Shown: one piece after another, positions 1-8,150 of the stretch
How the letters are laid out: each line of letters starts with the position of its first letter
Numbering within the stretch: the first letter of the stretch is position 1
DNA from: an uncultured Oscillospiraceae bacterium
GTDB lineage: Bacteria; Bacillota; Clostridia; Oscillospirales; Ruminococcaceae
Assembly (NCBI GenBank): GCA_900539195.1
Contig: UQBC01000006.1
Coordinates: 24,279-88,278, forward strand
DNA: 64,000 nt
Direction: 5' to 3'
Notes under the pieces: model-generated
Told to the model about the DNA's origin: nothing
Database searches by the model: none
Seen by the model: only the letters and a program-made list of their open reading frames with translations
Made by a program: the position numbers and the translations under genes

Positions 1-2238
1 GGCAATATATCTGCGGATAATATAAGATCCGCTTATTACTGCGAGCTTTACTATCAGCTTGCGCTTATGACGATTGCGGAAGACGAACGCCTTTCGGGCT
101 TCAACGGTAAGCAGTATGACGCACTTGCAGAGGAATACAGAAAGACGGTAAAAGAATATCAGCGTCTTACCGTACAGGAGCTCGTTGCAAGATTATCAGC
201 AAATGTTCCTGCGTCAAACGGCACAAGCGCCGCATCGTCCGAGATGGGCATACTTAAAAAAGCTATCAAGAACAACGGCAGAATGATGCCGCTGAGAAAG
301 CTGTTTGATGAGATACCCACACTACTCAGAAAACTCTGCCCGTGTATGCTTATGAGCCCGATCTCGGTCGCTCAGTACATCGATCCGTCATTCCCGAAGT
401 TCGACCTTGTGATATTCGATGAAGCCTCACAGCTTCCTACAAGCGAGGCTGTAGGCACTATAGCAAGAGGAGAAAACGTTGTTATAGTCGGCGACCCCAA
501 GCAGTTACCGCCTACATCGTTCTTTACAAGCAACCGCATAGATGAGGACAACAGCGAGATAGAAGACCTTGAAAGCCTGCTTGACGACTGCCTTGCAATC
601 TCTATGCCGCAGATGTATCTCAAGTGGCATTACCGCTCACGTCACGAGAGCCTTATTGCGTACAGCAATATGAAGTATTACGACAACAAGCTTTATACTT
701 TCCCATCGCCGAACGACCTTGTATCGCAGGTTAAGCTTATCCGTCCCGAAGGCTTCTATGACAAGGGCAAAACAAAGCAGAACAAAGCAGAGGCAGAAGC
801 TATCGTAAACGAAATTATCCGCAGACTGAGCGATGAAAAGACACGTCACGAAAGTATAGGCGTTGTAACATTCAGCTCGGTACAGCAGAATTTAATAGAC
901 GATATGCTGGTTGACGCATTCGCCGAGCACCCCGATATTGCGGACTTTGACGCTAAGTGCGAAGAACCCGTATTCATAAAGAATCTTGAAAATGTGCAAG
1001 GTGACGAGCGTGACGTAATACTGTTCTCGGTAGGTTACGGTCCCGATGAAAACGGCAAGGTGTCGATGAATTTCGGACCGCTTAACCGTGACGGCGGCTG
1101 GAGAAGACTTAACGTTGCGATTTCAAGAGCCAGAAAGGAAATGGTTGTTTATTCCGTTCTCCGTCCCGAACAGATAGACCTTGCAAGAACACGCTCAGAA
1201 GGCGTTGCAGGACTGAAGGGCTTCCTTGAATTTGCCGAGCGCGGCTCGAATGTAATTGCACGCCGTACCGACATTACGACAGGCGCAAGCGACAGCCTTG
1301 CAAATGATATAGCAAAGGGCATAGAAACACTGGGCTATAGTACAAAGTGCAACATAGGCTGTTCGCAGTTCAGAATGGATATAGGAATAATAGATCCGGA
1401 CAACCCCGAAACATACATTCTCGGCATTATGCTTGACGGCGAGAACTGCCGCAGAAGCGCAACCGCAAGGGACAGATTTGTGGTACAGCCTGGAGTGCTG
1501 AAAGGCTTAGGCTGGAGCGTTATGCGGGTATGGACGCTCGACTGGCTTGACGACAGTGCAAAGGTATTGCAGGATATAAAGCAGGCGGCGGAAAACGCAC
1601 AGCACCCCGCAGAAAAGGCTGTAGAAGAAGTAAAGACAAAGCAAGCTCCCGTATTTGAAACGGTGGAAAAAGCGCCCGTTCAGAGTAAGTCTGCGGTTTA
1701 CGAAACAGCAGTACTGCCTGTTATGGGTGCGTCTGATGAATTCTATCTGCCACAGAATGCGGGAAAGATACAGTCGCTTGCACTGCGTATAATGAACGCC
1801 GAAGCCCCGATAAGCCGTAACGCTCTTGTACATAAGCTGCTTGGAGCGTGGGGCATAACAAGGAGCGGCGACAGGACTGACACCGTGCTTGCAGGCGTGT
1901 TCAAGTCGCTCGACAAGCGTATCACGGTTGACGCTGAAAACGCGTTCTTCTGGCTTGGCACGCAAGATCCCGATACTTATGATATTTACCGTCCCGCAGA
2001 CGCTCAGGGCAACAGAAGAGAACTCACCGAAATTCCGTCTGAAGAAATAATCTCCGCTATGACGGAGGTGCTTTCCGAGCAGATAGGACTTTCAAGAGCC
2101 GACCTTATTCGTGAAACAGCAAAGAAATTCGGCTACACAAGGCTCGGTACGGTGATGACCTCTACAGTCGAGTTCGCAGTCGATAAGGCGGTATCAGGCG
2201 GCAAAATCAAGAATAACGGTGATAAATACACGCTTTGA
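1..2238 (+). CDS. SF1 DNA/RNA helicase (COG1112-like) with nuclease-like and DUF3320-like C-terminus, 5'-partial
   Basis: The reading frame is open from base 1, so the start and Walker A motif lie outside the window; the ATG at 67 is internal. Visible helicase motifs are DEAS (motif II, near nt 418), GDPKQLPPT (motif III, near nt 490), a NLENVQGDERD block (near nt 985) and NVAISRARK (motif VI, near nt 1110). These match superfamily I helicases of the COG1112 type. After them comes a segment resembling the Vsr/MTES_1575 restriction-endonuclease-like fold (FRMDIGIID, then LDGENC and VMRVWTLDW, nt 1370-1540). A low-complexity linker follows, then a C-terminal DUF3320-like domain (nt 1740-2235). 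Proteins of this architecture occur in bacterial genomes and sometimes in defence islands; the exact role is not known. It ends next to a convergent small gene. The family call is firm, the function is not. Confidence 0.85.
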   Translation, partial: GNISADNIRSAYYCELYYQLALMTIAEDERLSGFNGKQYDALAEEYRKTVKEYQRLTVQELVARLSANVPASNGTSAASSEMGILKKAIKNNGRMMPLRKLFDEIPTLLRKLCPCMLMSPISVAQYIDPSFPKFDLVIFDEASQLPTSEAVGTIARGENVVIVGDPKQLPPTSFFTSNRIDEDNSEIEDLESLLDDCLAISMPQMYLKWHYRSRHESLIAYSNMKYYDNKLYTFPSPNDLVSQVKLIRPEGFYDKGKTKQNKAEAEAIVNEIIRRLSDEKTRHESIGVVTFSSVQQNLIDDMLVDAFAEHPDIADFDAKCEEPVFIKNLENVQGDERDVILFSVGYGPDENGKVSMNFGPLNRDGGWRRLNVAISRARKEMVVYSVLRPEQIDLARTRSEGVAGLKGFLEFAERGSNVIARRTDITTGASDSLANDIAKGIETLGYSTKCNIGCSQFRMDIGIIDPDNPETYILGIMLDGENCRRSATARDRFVVQPGVLKGLGWSVMRVWTLDWLDDSAKVLQDIKQAAENAQHPAEKAVEEVKTKQAPVFETVEKAPVQSKSAVYETAVLPVMGASDEFYLPQNAGKIQSLALRIMNAEAPISRNALVHKLLGAWGITRSGDRTDTVLAGVFKSLDKRITVDAENAFFWLGTQDPDTYDIYRPADAQGNRRELTEIPSEEIISAMTEVLSEQIGLSRADLIRETAKKFGYTRLGTVMTSTVEFAVDKAVSGGKIKNNGDKYTL

Positions 2239-2439
2239 TTATTGACCGCTGTGCGACAGCCTTTTTTCACGCTCGCTTAGCAAACGTTCGTGTTCTGCTG
2301 TCCTGTGTAACTGACAGGCTGAGTGGATATTATCGTTGTAGCCGTGAAGCTTCATCTGCAACGGCACAGGCAGTGACATAAAGTAAGCCCTTGTGCTTGC
2401 ACTGCCTTTTATCAGCTCGTGAAGATCGTTATATAGCAT
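2239..2439 (-). CDS. small conserved-looking protein, unknown function
   Basis: A 66-residue protein starting at ATG 2439. The frame can be opened upstream at GTG 2448, but that codon lies inside the AGGTG ribosome binding site (2446-2450), which sits 6 nt before the ATG, so the ATG is preferred. The sequence is rich in charged and aromatic residues (YNDLHELI, YFMSLPVPLQMKLHGYN, AACQLHR-like segment SACQLHRTAEH), has no membrane segment and no cysteine pair. The 'LPV-QMKLH' core reminds me of a small protein family seen in Oscillospiraceae, but I cannot name a function. Its stop abuts the helicase stop, so the two genes converge. The ribosome binding site lies inside a 13-bp hairpin (see separate feature), which could limit its translation. 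Confidence 0.65.
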   Translation of the reverse strand: MLYNDLHELIKGSASTRAYFMSLPVPLQMKLHGYNDNIHSACQLHRTAEHERLLSEREKRLSHSGQ

Positions 2440-2441
2440 AA

Positions 2442-2478
2442 AAAACACCTCACTACATTATTTGCAGTGAGGTGTTTT
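2442..2478 (-). promoter_or_regulatory. hairpin enclosing the ribosome binding site of the 66-residue gene
   Basis: Arms AAAACACCTCACT and AGTGAGGTGTTTT pair perfectly around a short loop. Read on the minus strand, the 3' arm holds the AGGTG Shine-Dalgarno sequence of the gene starting at 2439. The structure is also followed by a T-run, so it may instead act as a terminator for transcription coming from the repeat on its right. Confidence 0.5.
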
Positions 2479-2525
2479 GTGATACACGGCAGACGAAGAG
2501 AAACGCACGCAGTAAGCAAAAATAC

Positions 2526-3157
2526 GGAGCTCTGACAAAATACAAAAGTTTCATCACAGCTTCTCTGTTTATCAAAATTTCGTTGAAATTGCAATGCAAC
2601 ATATTGTAAAAAAGTCTGAGCAATAAATATACAGCCAACAGCGCTGGGAGCAATCTCCGTGCAGATAAGGTGTTAATAATTTCGTGAGTATATCGGTGCA
2701 ACTGCACTATCACCGACTCTCAAAAAAGAACGCTACTATCCTGAGATATCTGTACTAAAATGGGGCTAAGTGAGCGTCAGCGACCCGCTTATACAAACGT
2801 TTAAAACCCAGTCGTTTGTGTGTCTTATTGCCAACACCCTAGCGGGGTGGGGGTGTGAGTAAGGAAAGAGGGAGCCACGAGGGAGAGAACCTAAGGGATA
2901 GGGAGAGGGGCTGCCAAGTCCCTCGCCCTAGTCCCTTTGGTTCTTTCCCTCGTTCATAGCAGCAACGTTATCAAATAGAATAGCGAACCCGAGAAGTGCT
3001 ATCCGACTAAAAGCACTATCGGTAGCCTGCTATCAACGTTAAATATTAAAACAGTATACAAGAAATGCACTATACCAAAAAAATGAGCCGTGCGTACTAT
3101 ATTTTTGCGCTTCGACTCACTTTTTCTTTTTCTGGTCGTGACACAGCCCCTTCTTTT
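2526..3157 (+). repeat. ~630-bp structured interspersed repeat, copy 1
   Basis: This non-coding stretch aligns along its length with 46687-47308 (same orientation) and with 4868-5543 (opposite orientation). Shared blocks include GCAACACC-like/CCAACACCCTAGCGGGGT, GAGGGAGAGAACCTAAGGG, TCGTTCATAG and GAATAGCGAACCCGAGAAG. Internal hairpins are: 2793-2819 (arms ACAAACG/CGTTTGT), 2879-2951 (about 25 paired bases: GAGGGA/TCCCTC, AGAACC/GGTTCT, AAGGGA/TCCCTT, AGGG/CCCT), 2996-3018 (AGTGCT/AGCACT), and a terminator-like hairpin with a T-run near 3078-3130. The left-end palindrome seen in copy 3 is decayed here. No transposase or convincing reading frame lies inside; the 120- and 134-codon frames overlapping its right end are chance. 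It could be a structured RNA gene or a non-autonomous mobile element. Confidence 0.85.
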
Positions 3158-3230
3158 ACTTATTCGATTTTTTGTTTATCTATAACTCTTTATCAGCATT
3201 TTTGCGGTGTGGGTTTGTCACAGTCTGTGG

Positions 3231-4760
3231 TTATTGCTGACTGTAATAGTCAAGATCTATCTTGTCATATCTCTTTACCGCAGTTTCGACGGAAGTTACT
3301 TCTTCGTCTATTTTTACAATCTTGCCATCCTTATAAAGATACAGCGTTCCGCCGCGAAAATCGTCTTTATTCTTCATACCGCATATCATCGTTATATTAT
3401 CCTTATCAAGCACGCAGTAACGGCTGACATCATCTTTTATCGCCGTTTCCTTGCCGTCTTGATTTATCGTGAGAACACTTGTCGGTTCTTCTTCGTCCGT
3501 GCCATAGGTGTTTTTGATATAGTAAAAACTGCCGTCAAGATATGTTATATTATCGCTGTCGGCGTTTTCCGAAATCAGCTTGCCGTCAACGTAAATGTTA
3601 CGCATCGGTGATCCGTACTCTGTTTTTGAATATACGACCTTTTTGTCGCCGGTAAGCGTTATCCGTGTTACATCTGTATCATCATCGATCGCCACAGGAG
3701 TTTTATCAGAGCCGTCCGAAAGGTCAAGTCTGTATATCTTTGAGTCGCCGTCCCCGCTTGCGGTAAAGATAAGCGTGTTTCCGTCAGCGCTGATCTCACG
3801 CATAGTAATCAAAACACAGCTTGCCTTAAGACTGAATTCTATCTCTTCGGTTTTATCTTTTTTGGTAACTAAAAAGCCTTTTCCGCCGCTTGAAACAAGC
3901 ACGGGTTCATCTGAGGCGGATATTCCCGAATTGTCGCTATCCCTTATCTTTACGCTCTTGCCGTTTTCGTAGTAGTATAGATCATTGCGAAAATCGGTGT
4001 AGTACATTATGTTCTTTTCGGGATATGCACTGAAAATTCCGTATCCCCCGAATACTTCTTTATTTTCCCCGAAGTTACTGTATACTACAACTTGTTGTCT
4101 GGGGTAATCGGTTGTATAATCGGTTTTCCCGTACATTACCGTTGACAGATTTTCCGAACATCTTATGGTATAGCTGTTTACATAATCAACAAAAATTACT
4201 TTTCCGTTTGTACCATCGCAGTATTTCAACTGCTCGTTTTTTGTTATATACATAACTTTATCGGCATTATCGCTCATATACAGCGACATATATTCGGTGG
4301 TGCAGTTTGTACCGATCTTTTTGGCTTCGCTGCCATTTGAGTATAAGAAAACATCGCCGTTTTTTGCGGAATACATTGCCTTGCTGCCATCGGAGTTTAC
4401 GGTATAAAAGGCAACCTCATCGGCTATTTTCTCGGTTTTGATTTCTTCGTTTTCAATATTACCGCACCATAGGCTGTTGTCGGAAAGATAAAATAATTTG
4501 TTGCCGTCATTTGTCAGTGTATAATCTTCTGCCGGAAGCTCGCTTATACATTTCGCCGTGCCATCGTCATACATATACAGTACATTGTTCTTTGAGTAAA
4601 TAAAGCGAGGCTTTACAGGCATAATATAACCGGATGAACCTGCGGTATCACCGCCGTTTGTGAACAGCAAAAGAATAATTGTCACGACTGCGACAGCGAT
4701 AACGGATAATGATACAATGAGTAGCGGTAGGGTTTTAATGCGTTTTTCGGATGATTTCAT
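3231..4760 (-). CDS. membrane-anchored beta-propeller-like protein
   Basis: A 509-residue protein with a short basic N-terminus and one membrane segment (about residues 12-32, LLIVSLSVIAVAVVTIILLLF), so most of it should be outside the cell. The remainder is a series of about 40-residue beta-rich blocks with recurring patterns such as 'LYMYDDGTAKCISE', 'NKLFYLSDNSLWCGN', 'KVMYITKNEQLKYCDG' and 'NTLIFTASGDGDSKIYRLD'. These resemble the blades of TolB/WD40-like or DUF5050-like propellers. No catalytic motif is visible. The start is ATG 4760 with AGGAG 7 nt upstream. The gene stands alone and is flanked on both sides by inverted copies of the ~600-bp repeat. Domain class is moderately sure; function is unknown. 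Confidence 0.8.
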   Translation of the reverse strand: MKSSEKRIKTLPLLIVSLSVIAVAVVTIILLLFTNGGDTAGSSGYIMPVKPRFIYSKNNVLYMYDDGTAKCISELPAEDYTLTNDGNKLFYLSDNSLWCGNIENEEIKTEKIADEVAFYTVNSDGSKAMYSAKNGDVFLYSNGSEAKKIGTNCTTEYMSLYMSDNADKVMYITKNEQLKYCDGTNGKVIFVDYVNSYTIRCSENLSTVMYGKTDYTTDYPRQQVVVYSNFGENKEVFGGYGIFSAYPEKNIMYYTDFRNDLYYYENGKSVKIRDSDNSGISASDEPVLVSSGGKGFLVTKKDKTEEIEFSLKASCVLITMREISADGNTLIFTASGDGDSKIYRLDLSDGSDKTPVAIDDDTDVTRITLTGDKKVVYSKTEYGSPMRNIYVDGKLISENADSDNITYLDGSFYYIKNTYGTDEEEPTSVLTINQDGKETAIKDDVSRYCVLDKDNITMICGMKNKDDFRGGTLYLYKDGKIVKIDEEVTSVETAVKRYDKIDLDYYSQQ

Positions 4761-4867
4761 AATAATGCTCCTTTCGTAAAGGCGAAACAGTATGACGGAC
4801 TGCTCTTGTTATATATAATACACTACAGAGGTTGGTTTTGTCCATAGGAAAACAGAAAAGTGCAAAA

Positions 4868-5543
4868 AATGGGGTTGTGATACAACCCTGAAAAGAAAAA
4901 GTGAGCCAAAGCGCAAAAGATAGTGCGCACGGCTCGCTTTTTTGTATAGTGTACTTATTGTATACTGTTTTAGTATTTAACATTGATAGCAGGCTACCGA
5001 TAGTGCTGTTTGTAGGATAGCACTTCTCGGGTTCGCTATTCCATTTGATGACGTTGCTACTATGAACGAGGGAAAGCACCAAAGGGACTAGGGGAGAGAC
5101 TGAGCCTTACTTACGCAAGGCTCGTGCACTCCGCTAAAGCTCCGTTGGACTTGGCAGCCCAGTGTAGCGGAGCGAAACGTCCGAGTGCTTGCGAAAGCAA
5201 GACTTAGCCCTATACCCTTAGGTTCTCTCCCTCGTGCTCCCTCTTTCCTTACTCACACCCCTACCCCGCTAGGGTGTTGGCTAAACTCGTGTAACCACTC
5301 GAATATCGTATATCCTGTAAGTTCAGGAACGCTTAACGCTACACGTCCGCAGTTTTAGTACATATATCTTAGGTTAGTAGCGTTTTTTGAAAGGTTAATG
5401 TTAGCGCAGTTGCACTGATAAACTCACAAAATTATTAACAACTTATCGGCACGGAAGATGTTTTCATCGGTGTTAGTTATATATGTCTTTATACTGCGTT
5501 ATTGACAAGATATCAAGCTTTTGCTTAATAAGCTCTTAGATAG
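4868..5543 (-). repeat. ~650-bp structured interspersed repeat, copy 2 (inverted)
   Basis: Read on the minus strand this matches copies 1 and 3. It starts (right-end terminator-like hairpin) near 4868-4945 and runs to about 5543, where a different small hairpin (ATTAAGC/GCTTGAT, 5510-5530 region) sits at the place of the terminal palindrome of copy 3. The large central hairpin spans 5068-5233, that is 166 nt instead of 73, because extra sequence has been added on both sides of the conserved apex 'CTGCCAAGTCC'. The extra sequence itself forms hairpins (GAGCCTT/AAGGCTC near 5105-5126; GCTTGC/GCAAG near 5190-5205). No coding content is supported. Confidence 0.85.
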
Positions 5544-5549
5544 AATTAT

Positions 5550-5572
5550 ACGGACTGCTTTTCACAGTCCGT
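5550..5572 (-). terminator. terminator of the trp operon
   Basis: Inverted repeat ACGGACTG/CAGTCCGT with a 7-nt loop, 20 nt after the trpA stop; the T-rich tail is weak (ATAATTCT). Confidence 0.6.
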
Positions 5573-5592
5573 ACATCATATTCAAAAACAGC

Positions 5593-6363
5593 TTATCTTA
5601 TAGCGTCCTTCATGCTCTTTACATATTCGCCGACATACTTCGGAGCATCTTTGCCGTACTGATCGATTATCTTGATGATAGCCGAGCCGACAATAGCGCC
5701 GTCTGCAATGTCAGCCATTTTCTTCGCCTGCTCGGGCGTTGAGATGCCGAAGCCTATAGCACAGGGAACGGAAGTGTTCTGTCTTATCACATCTACGATA
5801 GACTTAAGGTCGGTGCTTATCTCGCTTCTTGTGCCGGTAACGCCGAGGCTCGATACAAGATAGATAAATCCGTCCGCTTCCTTTGCTATCATAGCGATGC
5901 GGTTTTCGGAGGTCGGGGCGATAAGCGGGATAAGGTCAATGCCATACTTTTTACACTGCGGCAGAAATTCTTCCTTTTCCTCATAAGGCAGGTCGGGGAG
6001 AATAAGACCGTTTATACCGATCTCCTTGCAGGTCGAAATGAATTTATCCGCACCGTAGGAGAACACCACGTTTGAATACGTCATAAATACCATAGGAACT
6101 GTAACGTCTTTTCTAAGCTCTCTGACTAAGTCGAAAACCTTGTCGGTGGTAACTCCGCCCTTTAACGCACGGATATTTGCGCCCTGAATTACGGTGCCTT
6201 CGGCGGTAGGGTCGGAAAAGGGAATGCCAAGCTCTATTAAATCCGCTCCGTTTGCAACGGCTTCTCTTACTATCTTTGCGGTGGTTTCAAGGTCGGGGTC
6301 GCCGCAGGTTATGAAAGGTATAAATGCCTTTCCGTTTTCAAATGCTTTTGCTGTTTCAGTCAT
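5593..6363 (-). CDS. trpA: tryptophan synthase alpha subunit
   Basis: The 256-residue protein cleaves indole-3-glycerol phosphate to indole and glyceraldehyde-3-phosphate and passes indole to TrpB in the alpha2-beta2 complex in the cytoplasm. The TIM-barrel shows the catalytic Glu in LIELGIPFSDP and the catalytic Asp in FSDPTAEG (residues about 43-56), plus the phosphate-binding GFGIS and VGSAII segments near 210-235. The length is normal for the family. The start ATG overlaps the trpB end by 8 nt, as expected for translational coupling. It is the last gene of trpEGDCFBA and is followed by a terminator. Confidence 0.97.
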   Translation of the reverse strand: MTETAKAFENGKAFIPFITCGDPDLETTAKIVREAVANGADLIELGIPFSDPTAEGTVIQGANIRALKGGVTTDKVFDLVRELRKDVTVPMVFMTYSNVVFSYGADKFISTCKEIGINGLILPDLPYEEKEEFLPQCKKYGIDLIPLIAPTSENRIAMIAKEADGFIYLVSSLGVTGTRSEISTDLKSIVDVIRQNTSVPCAIGFGISTPEQAKKMADIADGAIVGSAIIKIIDQYGKDAPKYVGEYVKSMKDAIR

Positions 6364-7546
6364 GTATATCCTCTCCTCTGTAACGTGCTATTGCGGCGCA
6401 GTCCTTGTCGCCTCTGCCGGAAATCGTTATAACTATTATCTTGTCCTTATCCATTGTGGGAGCAAGCTTTATAGCGTGGGCTACAGCGTGGGCTGACTCT
6501 ATTGCGGGGATTATTCCTTCCGTCTTTGAAAGGTACTCGAATGCGTTTACCGCCTCATCGTCCGTGACGGGTACATATTCTGCTCTGCCTGTATCGTGAA
6601 GATATGCGTGCTCAGGACCAATACCGGGATAGTCAAGTCCTGCGGAGATAGAATAAACGGGAGCTATCTGACCGTACTTATCCTGGCAGAAATATGACTT
6701 CATACCGTGGAATATACCAACCGAGCCTGTGTTTACCGTTGCCGCAGTTTCAAAGGTGTCAATGCCTCTGCCTGCCGCTTCACAGCCGATAAGTCTTACG
6801 CTCTTGTCCTCTATGAAGTGATAGAATGTACCTATCGCATTTGAGCCGCCGCCGACACACGCAATGACGGCATCGGGAAGTCTGCCTTCTTTTTCTTTGA
6901 GCTGCTGCTTTATTTCTTTTGAGATAACCGATTGAAAATCACGCACTATAGTAGGAAAGGGATGAGGTCCCATTACAGAGCCTAAGCAGTAGTGAGTATC
7001 GTCTATTCTCTTTGTCCACTCACGCATAGCCTCCGATACGGCGTCTTTAAGGGTCGCTGTGCCTGTCTTTACGGGAATGACTTCTGCGCCGAGCAGACGC
7101 ATACGGTATACGTTAAGCGCTTGTCTTATCGTATCCTCCTCGCCCATGAATACTACGCATTCCATACCCATAAGTGCGGCGGCTGTGGCAGTCGCAACGC
7201 CGTGCTGACCTGCGCCTGTTTCTGCGATAAGTCTTGTCTTGCCCATCTTCTTTGCAAGAAGCGCCTGACCTAAAACGTTGTTTATCTTGTGCGAGCCTGT
7301 GTGGTTTAAGTCCTCACGCTTTAAATATATCTTTGCGCCGCCGAGATCCTTTGTCATCTTCTCTGCATAGTAAAGTCTTGACGGTCTGCCTGCATAATCG
7401 TTTAAAAGCTCGGTCAGCTCCCTGTTGAACTCCGGGTCGTTCTTGTAATGATTATACGCCTGTTCAAGCTCTATTACGGCATTCATCAGCGTTTCGGGGA
7501 TATACTGTCCGCCGTGTATGCCAAAGCGTCCTTTTGGATTAGTCAT
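6356..7546 (-). CDS. trpB: tryptophan synthase beta subunit
   Basis: The 396-residue PLP enzyme condenses indole with serine to give tryptophan. The PLP lysine is in HTGSHKINN (about residue 86), followed by the substrate loop ETGAGQHG (about 108-115). The phosphate-binding GGGSNAIG (about 233) and the C-terminal SGRGDKD are also present. This is the standard short TrpB1 form. It overlaps trpF by 8 nt upstream and trpA by 8 nt downstream, so the three genes are probably translated as a coupled unit. Confidence 0.98.
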   Translation of the reverse strand: MTNPKGRFGIHGGQYIPETLMNAVIELEQAYNHYKNDPEFNRELTELLNDYAGRPSRLYYAEKMTKDLGGAKIYLKREDLNHTGSHKINNVLGQALLAKKMGKTRLIAETGAGQHGVATATAAALMGMECVVFMGEEDTIRQALNVYRMRLLGAEVIPVKTGTATLKDAVSEAMREWTKRIDDTHYCLGSVMGPHPFPTIVRDFQSVISKEIKQQLKEKEGRLPDAVIACVGGGSNAIGTFYHFIEDKSVRLIGCEAAGRGIDTFETAATVNTGSVGIFHGMKSYFCQDKYGQIAPVYSISAGLDYPGIGPEHAYLHDTGRAEYVPVTDDEAVNAFEYLSKTEGIIPAIESAHAVAHAIKLAPTMDKDKIIVITISGRGDKDCAAIARYRGEDIHD

Positions 7547-8150
7547 TGTTTGCTTCCTTCCTTACGGCTTTTACGAATGCCGTCATTTTATTTCTGTCTT
7601 TAAAATTATCTGTTTCTATTCCGCTGCTCACGTCTACCGCAAACGGCGAAAGCTTATCTATCGCATTTGCAACATTCTCGGGGTAAAGACCGCCTGCAAG
7701 AAAATACGGTCTGTCGATATTTTCGAGCAGGTTCCAATTAAAGCTCCTGCCTGTTCCTGCGCCCGAATCGAGAAGAATGAAATCCGCTTTGCAGTTTTTA
7801 GCACTTGTAATATCGTTTTCGCTTTTTATGCGGAATGCCTTTATTACAGGCTTATCTGTAAGTGCTTTCAGCCTTGCGATATATTCCTCGTCTTCACTGC
7901 CGTGAAGCTGTGCAAGGTCGATTATATTGTCGCTCAGCAGTTTTACAATGTTTTCAATCGGTTCGTCTACAAAGACGCCGACCGCCTTTATATCGGGCGA
8001 AAGCAGGAATTTAAGCTCCTTTGCCTTTTCGGGTGAAACATATCTCTTGCTCTTTTTGGCAAAGACAAAGCCGATATAATCGGGGCATAGCTCATTTACA
8101 CATTCTATATCGCACCTTCGTGACAGGCCGCACAGCTTGATTTTTGTCAT
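7539..8150 (-). CDS. trpF: phosphoribosylanthranilate isomerase
   Basis: The 203-residue TIM-barrel enzyme catalyses the Amadori rearrangement of phosphoribosylanthranilate to CdRP, the third step after chorismate. The general-base Cys is in KLCGL at residues 5-9; the catalytic Asp lies in LLDSGAGTGRSFNW (about residue 127), and the C-terminal phosphate site is AVDVSSGIE (about 172-180). It is a separate gene rather than a TrpCF fusion. It overlaps trpC by 4 nt and trpB by 8 nt. Confidence 0.96.
   Translation of the reverse strand: MTKIKLCGLSRRCDIECVNELCPDYIGFVFAKKSKRYVSPEKAKELKFLLSPDIKAVGVFVDEPIENIVKLLSDNIIDLAQLHGSEDEEYIARLKALTDKPVIKAFRIKSENDITSAKNCKADFILLDSGAGTGRSFNWNLLENIDRPYFLAGGLYPENVANAIDKLSPFAVDVSSGIETDNFKDRNKMTAFVKAVRKEANND

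Noticed and set aside
3065..3611. Plus-strand frames of 120 and 134 codons at 3065-3427 and 3207-3611
   Set aside because: They overlap the repeat end and the 3231-4760 gene on the other strand and have no ribosome site or recognisable domain.
4735..5082. 115-codon minus-strand frame across the repeat copy 2 end
   Set aside because: Lies inside the non-coding repeat and is not conserved in copies 1 and 3.
2526..5543. Repeats as insertion sequences or a composite transposon
   Set aside because: No transposase frame, no clear terminal inverted repeats shared by all copies and no obvious target-site duplication were found.
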